DNA from: Bdellovibrionales bacterium
Lineage (GTDB): Bacteria; Bdellovibrionota; Bdellovibrionia; Bdellovibrionales; UBA1609
DNA length: 64,000 nucleotides
Direction of reading: 5' to 3'
Assembly (NCBI GenBank): GCA_020628165.1
Contig: JAHDFM010000005.1
Location: 65,981 to 129,980 of the forward strand
Shown: positions 54,205-63,288 of the stretch, in pieces
How positions within the stretch are numbered: the stretch's first letter is position 1
How the letters are laid out: every line of letters starts with the position of its first letter
Notes under the pieces: model-generated
Databases searched by the model: none
Seen by the model: the letters and a program-made list of their open reading frames with translations, nothing else
Told to the model about the DNA's origin: nothing
Translations under genes and position numbers: made by a program

Positions 54205-56880
54205 TTATTCAGCATTAACTGGAATTTCGACAACAGCTTTGCCGTTTCTTTTGTTAACTTTTTCTGCAGTTTTAGATTTGGCCTTTCTTTTGGTTTGATA
54301 GCCTGTGCTTGCAGTAGGAAGAGTCATAGACTCAAGCTGTGCAACGGAGAAAACTGTTTTAGCTGATTTTACAGGTCTCTGATCTTTTTTGTTCAACATA
54401 ACTGGTTGAGCTGGTACTTTGTAGGCTTTTGGGCTCACCAAAGCGCTTGATCTAACTTTTCTGGTCATTGCTTGCGAAGCAGAAGCAAAGAAGAACGGAT
54501 CTTCTTCTGTTAAGAACAAGTACTCATAGTCATTATCTAACATGACACCGAATGAACTGCTTTCAACGGCGTCATATTCAACAACCACAGTGTAGAATGA
54601 ATCGTAATCAAGTAAAGAAAATGGATCGATGATAACGCTATCAAAAAGTGTAATGACAGTTGCGAATACAACAGATCCAAAGTCATCTTCCAGATAAATG
54701 CCTGAAGAGTCATTTACAAAGACGGATTCGCTAAAATTAACTGTGATGTCAGAATCAACTTCAACTCCACCTAAATAAGTGGTCGCTGAAACTCCATCAA
54801 CATAAAAATCATCGGCAACAGGAATGAACGGCTCGTCTTCTGTGATAAAGTCATACTCGTAATCAAACTTTAGGGTCACGCCGTTGTCATTTTCAACAGC
54901 ATCGTATTCTACCACAAGAGTGTAAGAACGGTCGTAGCTTAAGTTAGAAATTGGATCTACTGTGATTGTATCAGAAAATCTGTAAACACTTGCTAAAACT
55001 TCAAACCCTGTGAAGTTATCAACAATATAGATATTAGAACTGTTGTAGTAGTCAACAGAGTCACTGAAGTTCACCGTGATGTCAGAGTCAATATCGACAA
55101 GACCTGCAAATGAAGATACGCTGACGCTTTCAACTTCAAAGCTGTCTGTTGTGAAAGACCAAGAAGTTTCGCCGGACACGATATTCTCACCATTAAGAGC
55201 AACACCTTCATTGATGTAAACAGTGTGACGACAGCCAGGCTCTAGTGGAAAATCTGGAATGAACGACACATCTTTTTCGCTAGAACCTACTGCAACTTCA
55301 ATGTCACCAAAAACAGTGGCACCAAAACAGTTAACAACATTGATAAGCGATGATGGGTCAAATTCAATAGCGATGGCTTGATCATCAGGGATTTCTAACT
55401 CTGTGTAGTCAAAAGAGATAATGACATTAGGGTCCACTGAACTTTGACCGTTGTATGGGACTTTATTGGCTGGAAGCACTTCAAAGTCATTTATGAAAAG
55501 GTCAATATCACCATCAGTAACGAATGTTCCATCAGTTGCATAAAGGGCATAATAGCCATCAATGTCTTGTCCGTATCTCCAATCGTTAGTTTGAGCCGAA
55601 GTGATGGAAAGTGTACGACCTTCAAACTTAATGGTGCCATTAGCTGTTTGTGGGTTAGAAACACTAAAAGACTCACTCAATTCAAGCTCAGACTGTGTGC
55701 TTAGGTCAAAGTTAGTTTCGATAACAAAGTTATCTCCAACATCAAAACTTCCAGATGTTTGAGAGATAGAAAGTATTTTCATTTCTTGCGTTAAGAAGGT
55801 CCAAGAAAAATCTGCTGGCAATCGAACATTTCCGTTAAAAGAAGCTGATAGGCCAGTAGAGATGGTCACTTCGTACAATGAATCATACTCTAGAGCTTCT
55901 GTAGTTTCTAGAGTGAGTGATGAGCTTGGCAATGTGCTAACGACTCTTAAAGGAACACGACGGTCTGATAAAAAATCCGTGAGATAAATATTCCCGCCAA
56001 CACTGTTCACAGTGAAGTTCAAAGATACATTCAATTTAACTGTCTTGTTTGAAAGGGGAGATGGATGAACATTCGAACCCGTCGGTGAGTAGCTCATGAC
56101 CATCGGTCCTGGCGTTGAGAACGACTTTGTACCGAAGGCAGTTGGGTCTAAAGAGATGTAATCAAGTCCGCTGTAGCCGCCAATGCTGTTTGTTAAAGTG
56201 ACTGTAAAGCTTGAGTTGTAAGCTAGGTAACCAGAATTTGGTGTGAATGTGATTGAGCGAGCCGTTTTATTTACGCTTAAGCTTCCTGGAACATCTTGTC
56301 CATCTGTTGTGTTAGTGACTTTCACATAGCTGTTGTTTAAGTTGGTTTCGTCAGGTTCGAAGTTAAATACCATCACTATTGGTTTTACAGAGTTTGCTTC
56401 AACGCCAGTGTGACTGATGCTGCTCACTTGGGGAGTGGGTCTTTCAGCAGTAGTGAATGTTGAAAAGTAATCATTGGCCATAGGGTATTTACCATCACTG
56501 GCAGTGACTCCACTTTTTAGAGATACTTGGTACTCAGTGGGAGCGCCTTCTATGGACCAAGCTAGTGGTGCGCTAGGTGTGAAAACTATTTCATTGAATA
56601 AGCTGTCATATTCAACTGTGCCTGGAACACTGAGTGAAGTAGATAGGTTGACCAGTTGAAAACGGCTGGTTAACATACCGTCAGCGTCGACATAATTAAG
56701 ACTTGCTTCATCAATATCAAGAGTCATCTTGAGTTTCACTTGAGAGTAAGCATCAATGCCAGTAGCACCTGTTTCAGGTGTGACTGTTTTGACATCAAGC
56801 ACAGGGGTTGAAGAACTAGATCCCCCTTTGCATGAAGCCAGAACAAACGACAATAATATTATTGGTAATAATTTAAGCAT
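54205..56880 (-). CDS. Lipoprotein with seven Ig-like (Big_5/SbsA-type) modules
   Basis: 891 residues. Lipoprotein signal MLKLLPIILLSFVLASC with lipobox LASC, then Gly/Ser linker. About seven bacterial Ig-like units of ~100 residues follow, each starting V-x-x-x-x-P/S-x-x-x-G-x-x-x-x-S-x-V-x-x-x-F and containing VTLTN/YEVTIS-type strands and a W-x-F-T/T-x-E ending. The last two units (~580-690 and ~690-795) are closely similar to each other, a recent internal duplication (IDSDITVNFS and VDSDITVNFS; VVEYDAVE in both). The final ~75 residues are strongly basic (TKRKAKSKTAEKVNKRNGK). It resembles a surface stalk, with the basic tail free to bind polyanions. Monocistronic. Confidence 0.87.
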   Translation of the reverse strand: MLKLLPIILLSFVLASCKGGSSSSTPVLDVKTVTPETGATGIDAYSQVKLKMTLDIDEASLNYVDADGMLTSRFQLVNLSTSLSVPGTVEYDSLFNEIVFTPSAPLAWSIEGAPTEYQVSLKSGVTASDGKYPMANDYFSTFTTAERPTPQVSSISHTGVEANSVKPIVMVFNFEPDETNLNNSYVKVTNTTDGQDVPGSLSVNKTARSITFTPNSGYLAYNSSFTVTLTNSIGGYSGLDYISLDPTAFGTKSFSTPGPMVMSYSPTGSNVHPSPLSNKTVKLNVSLNFTVNSVGGNIYLTDFLSDRRVPLRVVSTLPSSSLTLETTEALEYDSLYEVTISTGLSASFNGNVRLPADFSWTFLTQEMKILSISQTSGSFDVGDNFVIETNFDLSTQSELELSESFSVSNPQTANGTIKFEGRTLSITSAQTNDWRYGQDIDGYYALYATDGTFVTDGDIDLFINDFEVLPANKVPYNGQSSVDPNVIISFDYTELEIPDDQAIAIEFDPSSLINVVNCFGATVFGDIEVAVGSSEKDVSFIPDFPLEPGCRHTVYINEGVALNGENIVSGETSWSFTTDSFEVESVSVSSFAGLVDIDSDITVNFSDSVDYYNSSNIYIVDNFTGFEVLASVYRFSDTITVDPISNLSYDRSYTLVVEYDAVENDNGVTLKFDYEYDFITEDEPFIPVADDFYVDGVSATTYLGGVEVDSDITVNFSESVFVNDSSGIYLEDDFGSVVFATVITLFDSVIIDPFSLLDYDSFYTVVVEYDAVESSSFGVMLDNDYEYLFLTEEDPFFFASASQAMTRKVRSSALVSPKAYKVPAQPVMLNKKDQRPVKSAKTVFSVAQLESMTLPTASTGYQTKRKAKSKTAEKVNKRNGKAVVEIPVNAE

Positions 56881-57253
56881 TTGGGGACTCCTTTATAAAT
56901 TTTGCCTGGTATATAGGATTTGTTGATAGGGGCCTACAAATATTTACAGAATGATATTTTTTTCAGTGTGAAAAGTTTTTATCAGGTGTGCGTAAAGTTT
57001 TGTGAAGGCTGAGTAATTTTATTTTGAAAGAGAAATATAATTTATAAATACTTTTAAGCATAATAAATTTAATTTATAGATAGTGAATTAATTACTGAAT
57101 CTGTGAGGCAATTTTTTAAGTTTCTCTTTTTTGAAATGGGTTCAATGATTTTTAGTTTTTAGCTTCATTGCAAAATGTTTTTTATGAGCAATAGCACATG
57201 AGATCAGTAAATGTTCGAGTTTATTTTTTTGTCTAAATAATTTTTTTAGGCCA
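56881..57253. other. Intergenic region, promoter of the Ig-like lipoprotein gene
   Basis: 373 very AT-rich bases between queG and the lipoprotein gene, both on the minus strand. The GGAGTCC site lies just before the lipoprotein ATG. No RNA gene or credible open frame seen. Confidence 0.5.
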
Positions 57254-58282
57254 TTAAGAAAGTTTTTGAAGACACCATTTTGCTGTTCGAGCATGGTTTT
57301 CAATGCTTAAGTAAGCTTCTACATCTTGTCGTAATTCTTTGATTTTTAAATTGCCAATAACAATCATGGCATTGCGCTTGAGACCACTGGCGCGAGCTCT
57401 TGTCAGCGGAGAACCAGAGAGGTCTTTTAGGAGTTTTTTTCCTGAAGTTGTTAAGATCCACTTTAGCTCCGACACCAGTTCTGGGGTCACTTGTTTTTTG
57501 GCCACTTGTTCTTTTTTTATAGTCGTTGAAAACGCTTTTTCATTCCAAGGACAGACACTCTGGCAAATGTCACAGCCAAAAAACCAGTCGTTCATTTGAT
57601 TCATAAGTGAAGCCTCAATGTCGCCTTTTTTTTCAATGGTAAGGTAAGAGATGCATTTGTTGGCATCGAGCACATATGGCTCAATCAGTGCTTGTGTCGG
57701 GCAAGCATCGATGCAACGAGTGCACTGACCACAACGGTCAGGATGAATATCGACCTTGGTAGAGAGAGCGAGGCTTGTGTAAATCTCACCAATAAAAAAA
57801 AGGCTTCCTTTTTTTTGGTGGATCAAACAGGTGTTTTTGCCAAACCAACCAAGACCAGCTTGATGGGCGAGGTCTCTTTCTAGCACCGGCTTTGAATCGG
57901 TCATGGCGAGAAAAGTGTGTTCATTAAAGTGCTCTTGTAGTTTTGCAATGAGGCTTTGCAACTCTTGTTGAAACCAAAAGTGATAGTCTTCGTTTTTGGC
58001 GTACTCAGCAATTCGCAAGCTTTTGGGTTGAGTTGGATGCGGAGTGTTTGTCGGAAAGTAGTTTTTTGTGACTACAATGGCGCACTGGCTGTGTTCTAAA
58101 AGGCTTTTTGGGCTTTCTTTTAAGGGGAGATGGTCTTTGAGAAAGTTCATCTCTCCATTAAAGTTGTTGTTCAGCCAACTTTTATAAGCCCCTATAGTTT
58201 CAGGTGTTTTTAATGGGGCAAAGCCATAATCGCTGAATTCAAAAGAAGACATGATCTTTTTTATTGTCGCTATGGGGTCCAT
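57254..58282 (-). CDS. queG: Epoxyqueuosine reductase
   Basis: 342 residues. The cobalamin/substrate half shows AIVVTKNYFP and DSKPVLERDLAHQAGLGWFGKNT, followed by two 4Fe-4S clusters (CGQCTRCIDACPTQAL and CDICQSVCPWN, with a Cys in ANKCISYLTIE). A HEAT-like C-terminus is present. It reduces epoxyqueuosine to queuosine in the anticodon of tRNAs for Tyr, His, Asn and Asp (a tRNA-Asp with GTC anticodon is in this window). Divergent from the nucleotidyltransferase gene with a 52-base spacer. Confidence 0.97.
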   Translation of the reverse strand: MDPIATIKKIMSSFEFSDYGFAPLKTPETIGAYKSWLNNNFNGEMNFLKDHLPLKESPKSLLEHSQCAIVVTKNYFPTNTPHPTQPKSLRIAEYAKNEDYHFWFQQELQSLIAKLQEHFNEHTFLAMTDSKPVLERDLAHQAGLGWFGKNTCLIHQKKGSLFFIGEIYTSLALSTKVDIHPDRCGQCTRCIDACPTQALIEPYVLDANKCISYLTIEKKGDIEASLMNQMNDWFFGCDICQSVCPWNEKAFSTTIKKEQVAKKQVTPELVSELKWILTTSGKKLLKDLSGSPLTRARASGLKRNAMIVIGNLKIKELRQDVEAYLSIENHARTAKWCLQKLS

Positions 58283-58321
58283 AAAAGTCCTTTACCTATT
58301 AAAAAATAGAAGAGTTTTTGC

Positions 58322-58327
58322 TATAAT
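58322..58327 (+). promoter_or_regulatory. Consensus -10 box of the cca gene
   Basis: A perfect TATAAT sits seven bases before the cca ATG. The matching -35 region is weak. The expected start of transcription is at or next to the start codon. Confidence 0.55.
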
Positions 58328-58334
58328 ACAAGAG

Positions 58335-59621
58335 ATGGATAAAAAGATCTTGCTCAAGCATTTTGAAGCTCACCCGCACTGGTTTGCAGTGAAAGAGTGT
58401 GTTGATGTGTTGATGAGCAATGGTTTTAAAGCATACTTAGCTGGAGGCTGCGTTCGCGATGCTATTTTGGGTCGTAAGATCAATGACTTTGATTTGGCTA
58501 CAGACGCCATGCCTGAACAGATGCAGGAGATCTTTAAAAACACCTTAGACCACGGAGCTCACTTTGGTGTGATCTCTATTCCTTATAAAGACGAGGGTGA
58601 AAATAATTTTCAAGTGGAGATCACTCGCTTTCGTTGGGACAAAAGTTACAAAGATGGCAGGCATCCAGACGAGATTGAATTTAAATCTGAAAAAGAAGAT
58701 GCAGAACGTAGGGATTTTTCAATGAACTCCCTTTTTTTTGATTTAAAAAATAATGAAGTCATCGACTTCACGGGTGGCAAAGCAGACATCTCCAAAAAAA
58801 TGATCAAAGCTGTCGGCGCTCCTATTAAGCGTTTTCGCGAAGATCGACTGCGCATATTGCGGGCCATACGTTTTCAGTCACAGCTCGGTTTTGATATAGA
58901 GCCGAAAACACTTCTTGCCATTAAAAACGAGTGTAAGCACTTAGAGATGATCTCCAAAGAACGTGTTTTCACTGAGCTCAAAAAAACAGTGGAAGGTGAA
59001 AATTATCTAGAAGCATTCAACAGCATGTTCATATCAGGTCTTTTGCAAGTGGTTTTTGGAAAGATGCAATTCAATCAAAGCCCGAACTGGGAAGAGTTTA
59101 AAATCGATTTTCACAACATTGGTGAGGAGTCCATCGAAAGCTTCTTCACTCTTCTCACCATCTATGAACTCAAGCCATTAGAGCCGCAAGTAAAGATTGA
59201 AAAGGTCAAAGAGTTGGTTTCCTTTTACAAAACTTTAAAAGTGCCTAGTAAAATCATTCGTGATGTGCAAAGCATTTCACTTTTGTATTTTGACTTTGGT
59301 TTGCATAACTTGGTGCCTTCAATAAAAGTGTTTGAAAGCAAACACAACAGTTTGTTTTTTAAGTTACTGAATCATTTGGGTAAGAAAAATGAATTTGTAA
59401 AGATCAGAAATATTTATCAAAACAATCTCGATTCATTTTCAAATTTAAAAAAACCATTCATCAACGGGCGCGACTGCTTGTCGTTAGAAGTAGAGCCTTT
59501 CGATATAGGTAAAGTGCTCGACATTGTCTACGAAAAACAGTTGTTAGGTCTGATCATTGATAAAAGTGAATCTCTAGATTTTGTTAAAAACTTAAAGTCT
59601 CAGTTCGAAACTCGTTTGTAA
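58335..59621 (+). CDS. cca: tRNA nucleotidyltransferase / poly(A) polymerase family enzyme
   Basis: 428 residues from ATG at 58335, picked because the family N-terminus begins there; a longer open frame runs into queG. The class II nucleotidyltransferase head holds GGCVRDAILG and the metal pair Asp51/Asp53 (DFDLATDA), followed by ERRDFSMNSLFFD and EDRLRILRAIRFQSQLGFDI (core LRILRAIRF). The product adds CCA to tRNAs or poly(A) tails; the encoded CCA of tRNA-Asp leaves both options open. TATAAT at 58322-58327 ends seven bases before the ATG, so the mRNA is probably leaderless or nearly so. Confidence 0.9.
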   Translation: MDKKILLKHFEAHPHWFAVKECVDVLMSNGFKAYLAGGCVRDAILGRKINDFDLATDAMPEQMQEIFKNTLDHGAHFGVISIPYKDEGENNFQVEITRFRWDKSYKDGRHPDEIEFKSEKEDAERRDFSMNSLFFDLKNNEVIDFTGGKADISKKMIKAVGAPIKRFREDRLRILRAIRFQSQLGFDIEPKTLLAIKNECKHLEMISKERVFTELKKTVEGENYLEAFNSMFISGLLQVVFGKMQFNQSPNWEEFKIDFHNIGEESIESFFTLLTIYELKPLEPQVKIEKVKELVSFYKTLKVPSKIIRDVQSISLLYFDFGLHNLVPSIKVFESKHNSLFFKLLNHLGKKNEFVKIRNIYQNNLDSFSNLKKPFINGRDCLSLEVEPFDIGKVLDIVYEKQLLGLIIDKSESLDFVKNLKSQFETRL

Positions 59622-59744
59622 AAATTGATATTAAAAATCAGTGGGCAAAATATTCCTCGTCCATGATTTAAATTTATTTGACCATTGTCTTGGTCTTTCT
59701 TGGATTTATTTTCTGATAGGCTTACAGCCTTCATACTTTGAAGT

Positions 59745-61256
59745 ATGCAACTTAGAAAAATCAACAAGCAAATTATCTTATTTGGACTCAGTCTTTTTTT
59801 AATCTCTTGCGCAGATAAAAAGGGGAGTTCAACATCTGAAACTATTTTACAAGCCGTGCAAGACGACCCCAGTTGTTCACGCAGCATAGATCTTGTTTGG
59901 AAGTCTATTTATGCTCTTGATGAGTCTGAGGTTTTGATGAAGTTGTCATCTGAAGATGTTTCAGCTCAAATTGCTTATGATTTTTTAAAGACCTGGGAAA
60001 GCAGAGGTATTGAGGAAGAACAGATTGAAGCTTTTGCAGACAAATACTCTTTATTTTACTCACGGCTTGCAGAAATTCAAAAAAGAAGCGTGCAGGGCAA
60101 ATGGGTCAAACGTGTGTCTTTGATAGAGTTTGAAAGTTTAGGCTCTGGGCTTGAAGAGTTAGAACTAGAAGAGTTGCATTTGTTGGCTTTTGAAGCGGCT
60201 GAAGAGCTCGATAACATAAGACCCTCTTGTGAGTTAACAGACCCTTTGAGCAAAGGGCGTTTCATTGATGAATTGAAACGCAACAATCACCCATTAGTGT
60301 ACGGTGCCAAAAAAGTGATGATGACGGCTTATCAAGATTGCAAGCTTGCTGATAAAGCACCACTCAATCACAAAAGTCATGGTGTCGAGGGCATTGCTGA
60401 GTATCCAGAAGGGTATCCTGATGGAGTGGGTTCTAGGCGCTATATTTTGAACCGTGATCTTTTGTACAACACCCACCATTACTATGGTTACAGGCCACTG
60501 ACGGGACGGATCTTGGCTTCAAATAACAATGCATCACTTTGTCTGGATCAAAAAAAATATTTAATGATCTACGACTACGGTGGCAAGCCAGCAACCTCTA
60601 CCAAAGCCAACTCATCGCTCAATATGTTTAGAAATGCTGTTACAGCAGCTTCACCTGATTTGGGAACAGATTGTTCAGGTTTCGTTTTTAGTGCTCTGGC
60701 AAGTGCCGGGCTTAAATTGAATCCGGATAAAAAAATGGTGGCCAGTCATGTTTATATGATCGGTGCAAATAATTTAAGAACTCCTGACAGCCAGTACAAC
60801 AGCATTGTTTACATGCCTTGCTTGCAAAAAGTTTCGATGAATAAACAAAGTAATTTACAGTCGGGTGATATTATCTCAACTCGTTATCACACAGTGATCG
60901 TAGGGCGTGTAGGAAGTGACCCTCTCGGTATAAAAAAAGCTGCTAACAAGAATAGATGTTCAAAAATTAGTTACAAAGATTTTGATTATGATCTTTACCA
61001 CAGTGACCCCGGAAAAGGAGCTATCGGAATTCATCATATCACCTCATATGGGCATTTGAGACATAGCAGTGGTATGCGTAAAGGTTTAGAGGCATTGGCT
61101 CAAAAGATTTGTGCCAACAGTTTGAAAAATAAATCGACGTTGTCGCGTTTAAATAAGGACCACAAAATATCCATCGTCAGACACAAAAACACCCCAGAGT
61201 GCAAAGGCCCTGAGGTGTCTTTAACAGCTGAAACTTGTCTCAGCGAGTGTGATTAA
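59745..61256 (+). CDS. Lipoprotein with NlpC/P60-like cysteine-peptidase motif
   Basis: 503 residues. Lipoprotein signal with lipobox LISC (QIILFGLSLFLISCADKK). The N-terminal ~200 residues are acidic and helical (SGLEELELEELHLLAFEAAEE). A catalytic-looking motif TDCSGFVFSAL places Cys310 at the N-terminus of a helix as in NlpC/P60 peptidases, and GDIISTRYHTVIVG supplies His382 on the following strand. Such enzymes cut peptidoglycan stem peptides. Extra cysteines occur in the C-terminal tail (AETCLSECD). The ATG lies within a small palindrome (59732-59747) and has no good ribosome-binding site. Convergent with the metallopeptidase gene; stops overlap by four bases. Confidence 0.75.
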   Translation: MQLRKINKQIILFGLSLFLISCADKKGSSTSETILQAVQDDPSCSRSIDLVWKSIYALDESEVLMKLSSEDVSAQIAYDFLKTWESRGIEEEQIEAFADKYSLFYSRLAEIQKRSVQGKWVKRVSLIEFESLGSGLEELELEELHLLAFEAAEELDNIRPSCELTDPLSKGRFIDELKRNNHPLVYGAKKVMMTAYQDCKLADKAPLNHKSHGVEGIAEYPEGYPDGVGSRRYILNRDLLYNTHHYYGYRPLTGRILASNNNASLCLDQKKYLMIYDYGGKPATSTKANSSLNMFRNAVTAASPDLGTDCSGFVFSALASAGLKLNPDKKMVASHVYMIGANNLRTPDSQYNSIVYMPCLQKVSMNKQSNLQSGDIISTRYHTVIVGRVGSDPLGIKKAANKNRCSKISYKDFDYDLYHSDPGKGAIGIHHITSYGHLRHSSGMRKGLEALAQKICANSLKNKSTLSRLNKDHKISIVRHKNTPECKGPEVSLTAETCLSECD

Positions 61257-62248
61257 AATACTTCACTAAATGGGAATGGAAGATCCCCGCCGCCACCACT
61301 TTTTCCTGGCTTAAACCAGCATAGTGGGCGTGTCCCTGCATTTTCAGGTAAAGCAATGTCTTCGACAGAGTCATCACCTTCAGTTTGATCGCCTTCTTCA
61401 TTTGCGATGTTAGCTCTGTTACAAGTTCCTAATGTTGCATCTTTGTCATCAACATCTATGTCTTCACTTACTGGGCAAAGAGCACCGTTGAAGTATGTGT
61501 CTAAGCGACATTGTGGCATTGGGTGACGATCACTTGTTTTGTCCACTTCCTTAGTGTCAGGCGTGTTGAACTCAGGCTTGGTGTCCATTTTTCTCAACAT
61601 TTGAAATAAAACAGCGATATCTTGAGCTGAAACTGCAGACCTGTAACAGTAAGCTAAGCGGTCTATGCTTTCGCCTTCAACTTTGTAAACTTTGTCACAA
61701 AGGGCTCTTGCGTACTCATCAAGTTCTACGTTCTTTACGTACTCTTCGTTTTCTTCAGCAGAGTATAGAAGACGCATGCACTTTAAAGTGGCGTAGTAAT
61801 CAGACTGACCTTCGTTTGACGCCCAAGAGTTAAAGAAGCCATACTTAGGTGCTCCACCCAAGTGGTGTCCCATCTCGTGACAAGCGACGGTTGTGAAGGC
61901 TTCAACGCCAACTGCTTCGTGTCTTGCCAGTCCACCATACATATTAATAACCCAGCGATCACCGAACTGCTGAGCAGATGCATTGACCGTTTCATTCTCC
62001 CACAAACGTCTAACGTCGAGAGTTTTTCCGCGAGCTTCTAAAATAGGAGTGTAGACTCTTTCAATGCGATCCAAAGCCTCATTGAATTCTTCTTCTGTGA
62101 TTCCACCTCCAGAAGTGTATGTAGTGCCGACTGGTATTTTTAAATCATTTTCTGGCAAGAAGCCTTCACATTTAGTGTGATCATGAAGCCCTGAATATGC
62201 GGCTCCTCCGATGAGCGCAAGCATAACACTTGCAATTAGTGTCTTCAT
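61253..62248 (-). CDS. Secreted zinc metallopeptidase (HExxH)
   Basis: 331 residues. Signal peptide MKTLIASVMLALIGGAAYSG. The zinc-binding His124-Glu125-x-x-His128 (CHEMGHHLGG) is followed by NEGQSDYYATLKCM, where Glu147 or Asp150 can be the third ligand, as in gluzincin-like E-x-x-x-D arrangements. Cysteines occur in pairs along the mature part. The C-terminus is acidic (DQTEGDDSVEDIALP). Substrate unknown; an exported protease. AAAGGAT precedes the ATG. It is convergent with the NlpC/P60-like lipoprotein. Confidence 0.85.
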   Translation of the reverse strand: MKTLIASVMLALIGGAAYSGLHDHTKCEGFLPENDLKIPVGTTYTSGGGITEEEFNEALDRIERVYTPILEARGKTLDVRRLWENETVNASAQQFGDRWVINMYGGLARHEAVGVEAFTTVACHEMGHHLGGAPKYGFFNSWASNEGQSDYYATLKCMRLLYSAEENEEYVKNVELDEYARALCDKVYKVEGESIDRLAYCYRSAVSAQDIAVLFQMLRKMDTKPEFNTPDTKEVDKTSDRHPMPQCRLDTYFNGALCPVSEDIDVDDKDATLGTCNRANIANEEGDQTEGDDSVEDIALPENAGTRPLCWFKPGKSGGGGDLPFPFSEVF

Positions 62249-62475
62249 AAAAAATCCTTTTTTTATTATGTTTAACTTAGCATTAAGTCTAATCAGAAAC
62301 TTACAATGGTCTAGAGGATGGAGCTTAAAAGTTCCAAATTGGCACTAATCTAGACTTTTAGCCTAGAAAATAGATAAGAATATTTAATAATTGTAATAAA
62401 TAAACAGAAAAATGCCTAATATTATAGCTGTACTATGTAAGTTAAATTAAGGAAGTTAGGCTGTATTATTGAACT

Positions 62476-62670
62476 TTATTTTTTTGCATTTGTAGTGTTT
62501 TTATTTACAAAGCCACCTTTGTGGTTGCGCCAATCTGCTGTGTCTTTGCAGTAGTATCGATCGTGCCAACTGTCCCAGAACTCTTTAGGAAGGTCGTGGC
62601 TGACCTCACCTTTTTCGTTGAAGATGTTTGCGCCAGTACCAAATAGAAACACTAGTATTTTTTTTAACAT
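62476..62670 (-). CDS. Small conserved-looking protein of unknown function
   Basis: 64 residues: a hydrophobic start (MLKKILVFLFGTGANIF), then a polar part rich in Trp, His and acidic residues (PKEFWDSWHDRYYC, DWRNHKGGF). It lacks a good ribosome-binding site, but the composition of the polar half (five aromatic/His positions in a row of motifs) is unlike random sequence. It may be a short secreted or membrane-attached peptide. Family unknown. Confidence 0.5.
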   Translation of the reverse strand: MLKKILVFLFGTGANIFNEKGEVSHDLPKEFWDSWHDRYYCKDTADWRNHKGGFVNKNTTNAKK

Positions 62671-62701
62671 GAAACAAATTTGTTATGAAAGTGCTGTTTT
62701 G

Positions 62702-63202
62702 TCAATGGTTTTCCCAGTTCTCGAGAGTGAGAACATTGATATCTTGCATCTGTATATTTTGTTCTAAGATAGGTTCGGTCAGGTCTAAAAAACCATTGCT
62801 ATTTGAATCAATAAAGCCACAAACCAGTTGTTGTTTGTTGTTCAGGTTCAAGATGTTTAAGTTGTCAGCACCTACCCAATTTGAAAACTCTGCACTGAGT
62901 GAGCTTGGTGAACTTGAAAAGCTCACTTGCCCTACAGCGCTGGCATCAAACAGTGTGTTGAGCAAGCTCATATTTGATTCCTCAAGAAGGTCTTTGCAGC
63001 CTGATGTGCGTGTCTCAATAATACCCATAAACATCAAAGAGTTTTCATTGCCCTGATGACAATCGTTGGCCTGCACCGACAAGCACCGAGTCTTAACTGT
63101 ATTGATGGCAAGGGTGTCTGGCGAGTCGTTGTCTGAACAGTTATTGAAGGCCAGTGTAAGTATAAAAGCGGCTGTAATAGGCAGTGCGGCTTTGAGTTTC
63201 AT
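62702..63202 (-). CDS. Small lipoprotein-like protein of unknown function
   Basis: 166 residues. The N-terminus MKLKAALPITAAFILTLAFNNCSDN has an n/h region and a cysteine in the setting F-N-N-C, an atypical lipobox like the one in the giant surface protein. The mature part has three more cysteines (TRCLSV, NDCHQG, SGCKDL, VCGFID) and a calcium-loop-like DSNSNGFLDLTEP at ~140. No family recognised. It is followed, 31 bases on, by the 64-residue gene on the same strand. Confidence 0.75.
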   Translation of the reverse strand: MKLKAALPITAAFILTLAFNNCSDNDSPDTLAINTVKTRCLSVQANDCHQGNENSLMFMGIIETRTSGCKDLLEESNMSLLNTLFDASAVGQVSFSSSPSSLSAEFSNWVGADNLNILNLNNKQQLVCGFIDSNSNGFLDLTEPILEQNIQMQDINVLTLENWENH

Positions 63203-63234
63203 AGGTTTATTTTAAAGGGGTTTGTTTAAAAAAG

Positions 63235-63266
63235 AAAACCCATCCGTGACTAACGAATGGGTTTTT
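63235..63266 (-). terminator. Rho-independent terminator of the edge gene
   Basis: Arms 63235-63246 and 63254-63265 pair with a single mismatch around a seven-base loop. On the minus strand T-rich sequence follows. It ends the His/Arg-rich protein gene (stop at 63289) ahead of the small lipoprotein gene. Confidence 0.82.
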
Positions 63267-63288
63267 TTACTTAATAAAAGTATATTAA

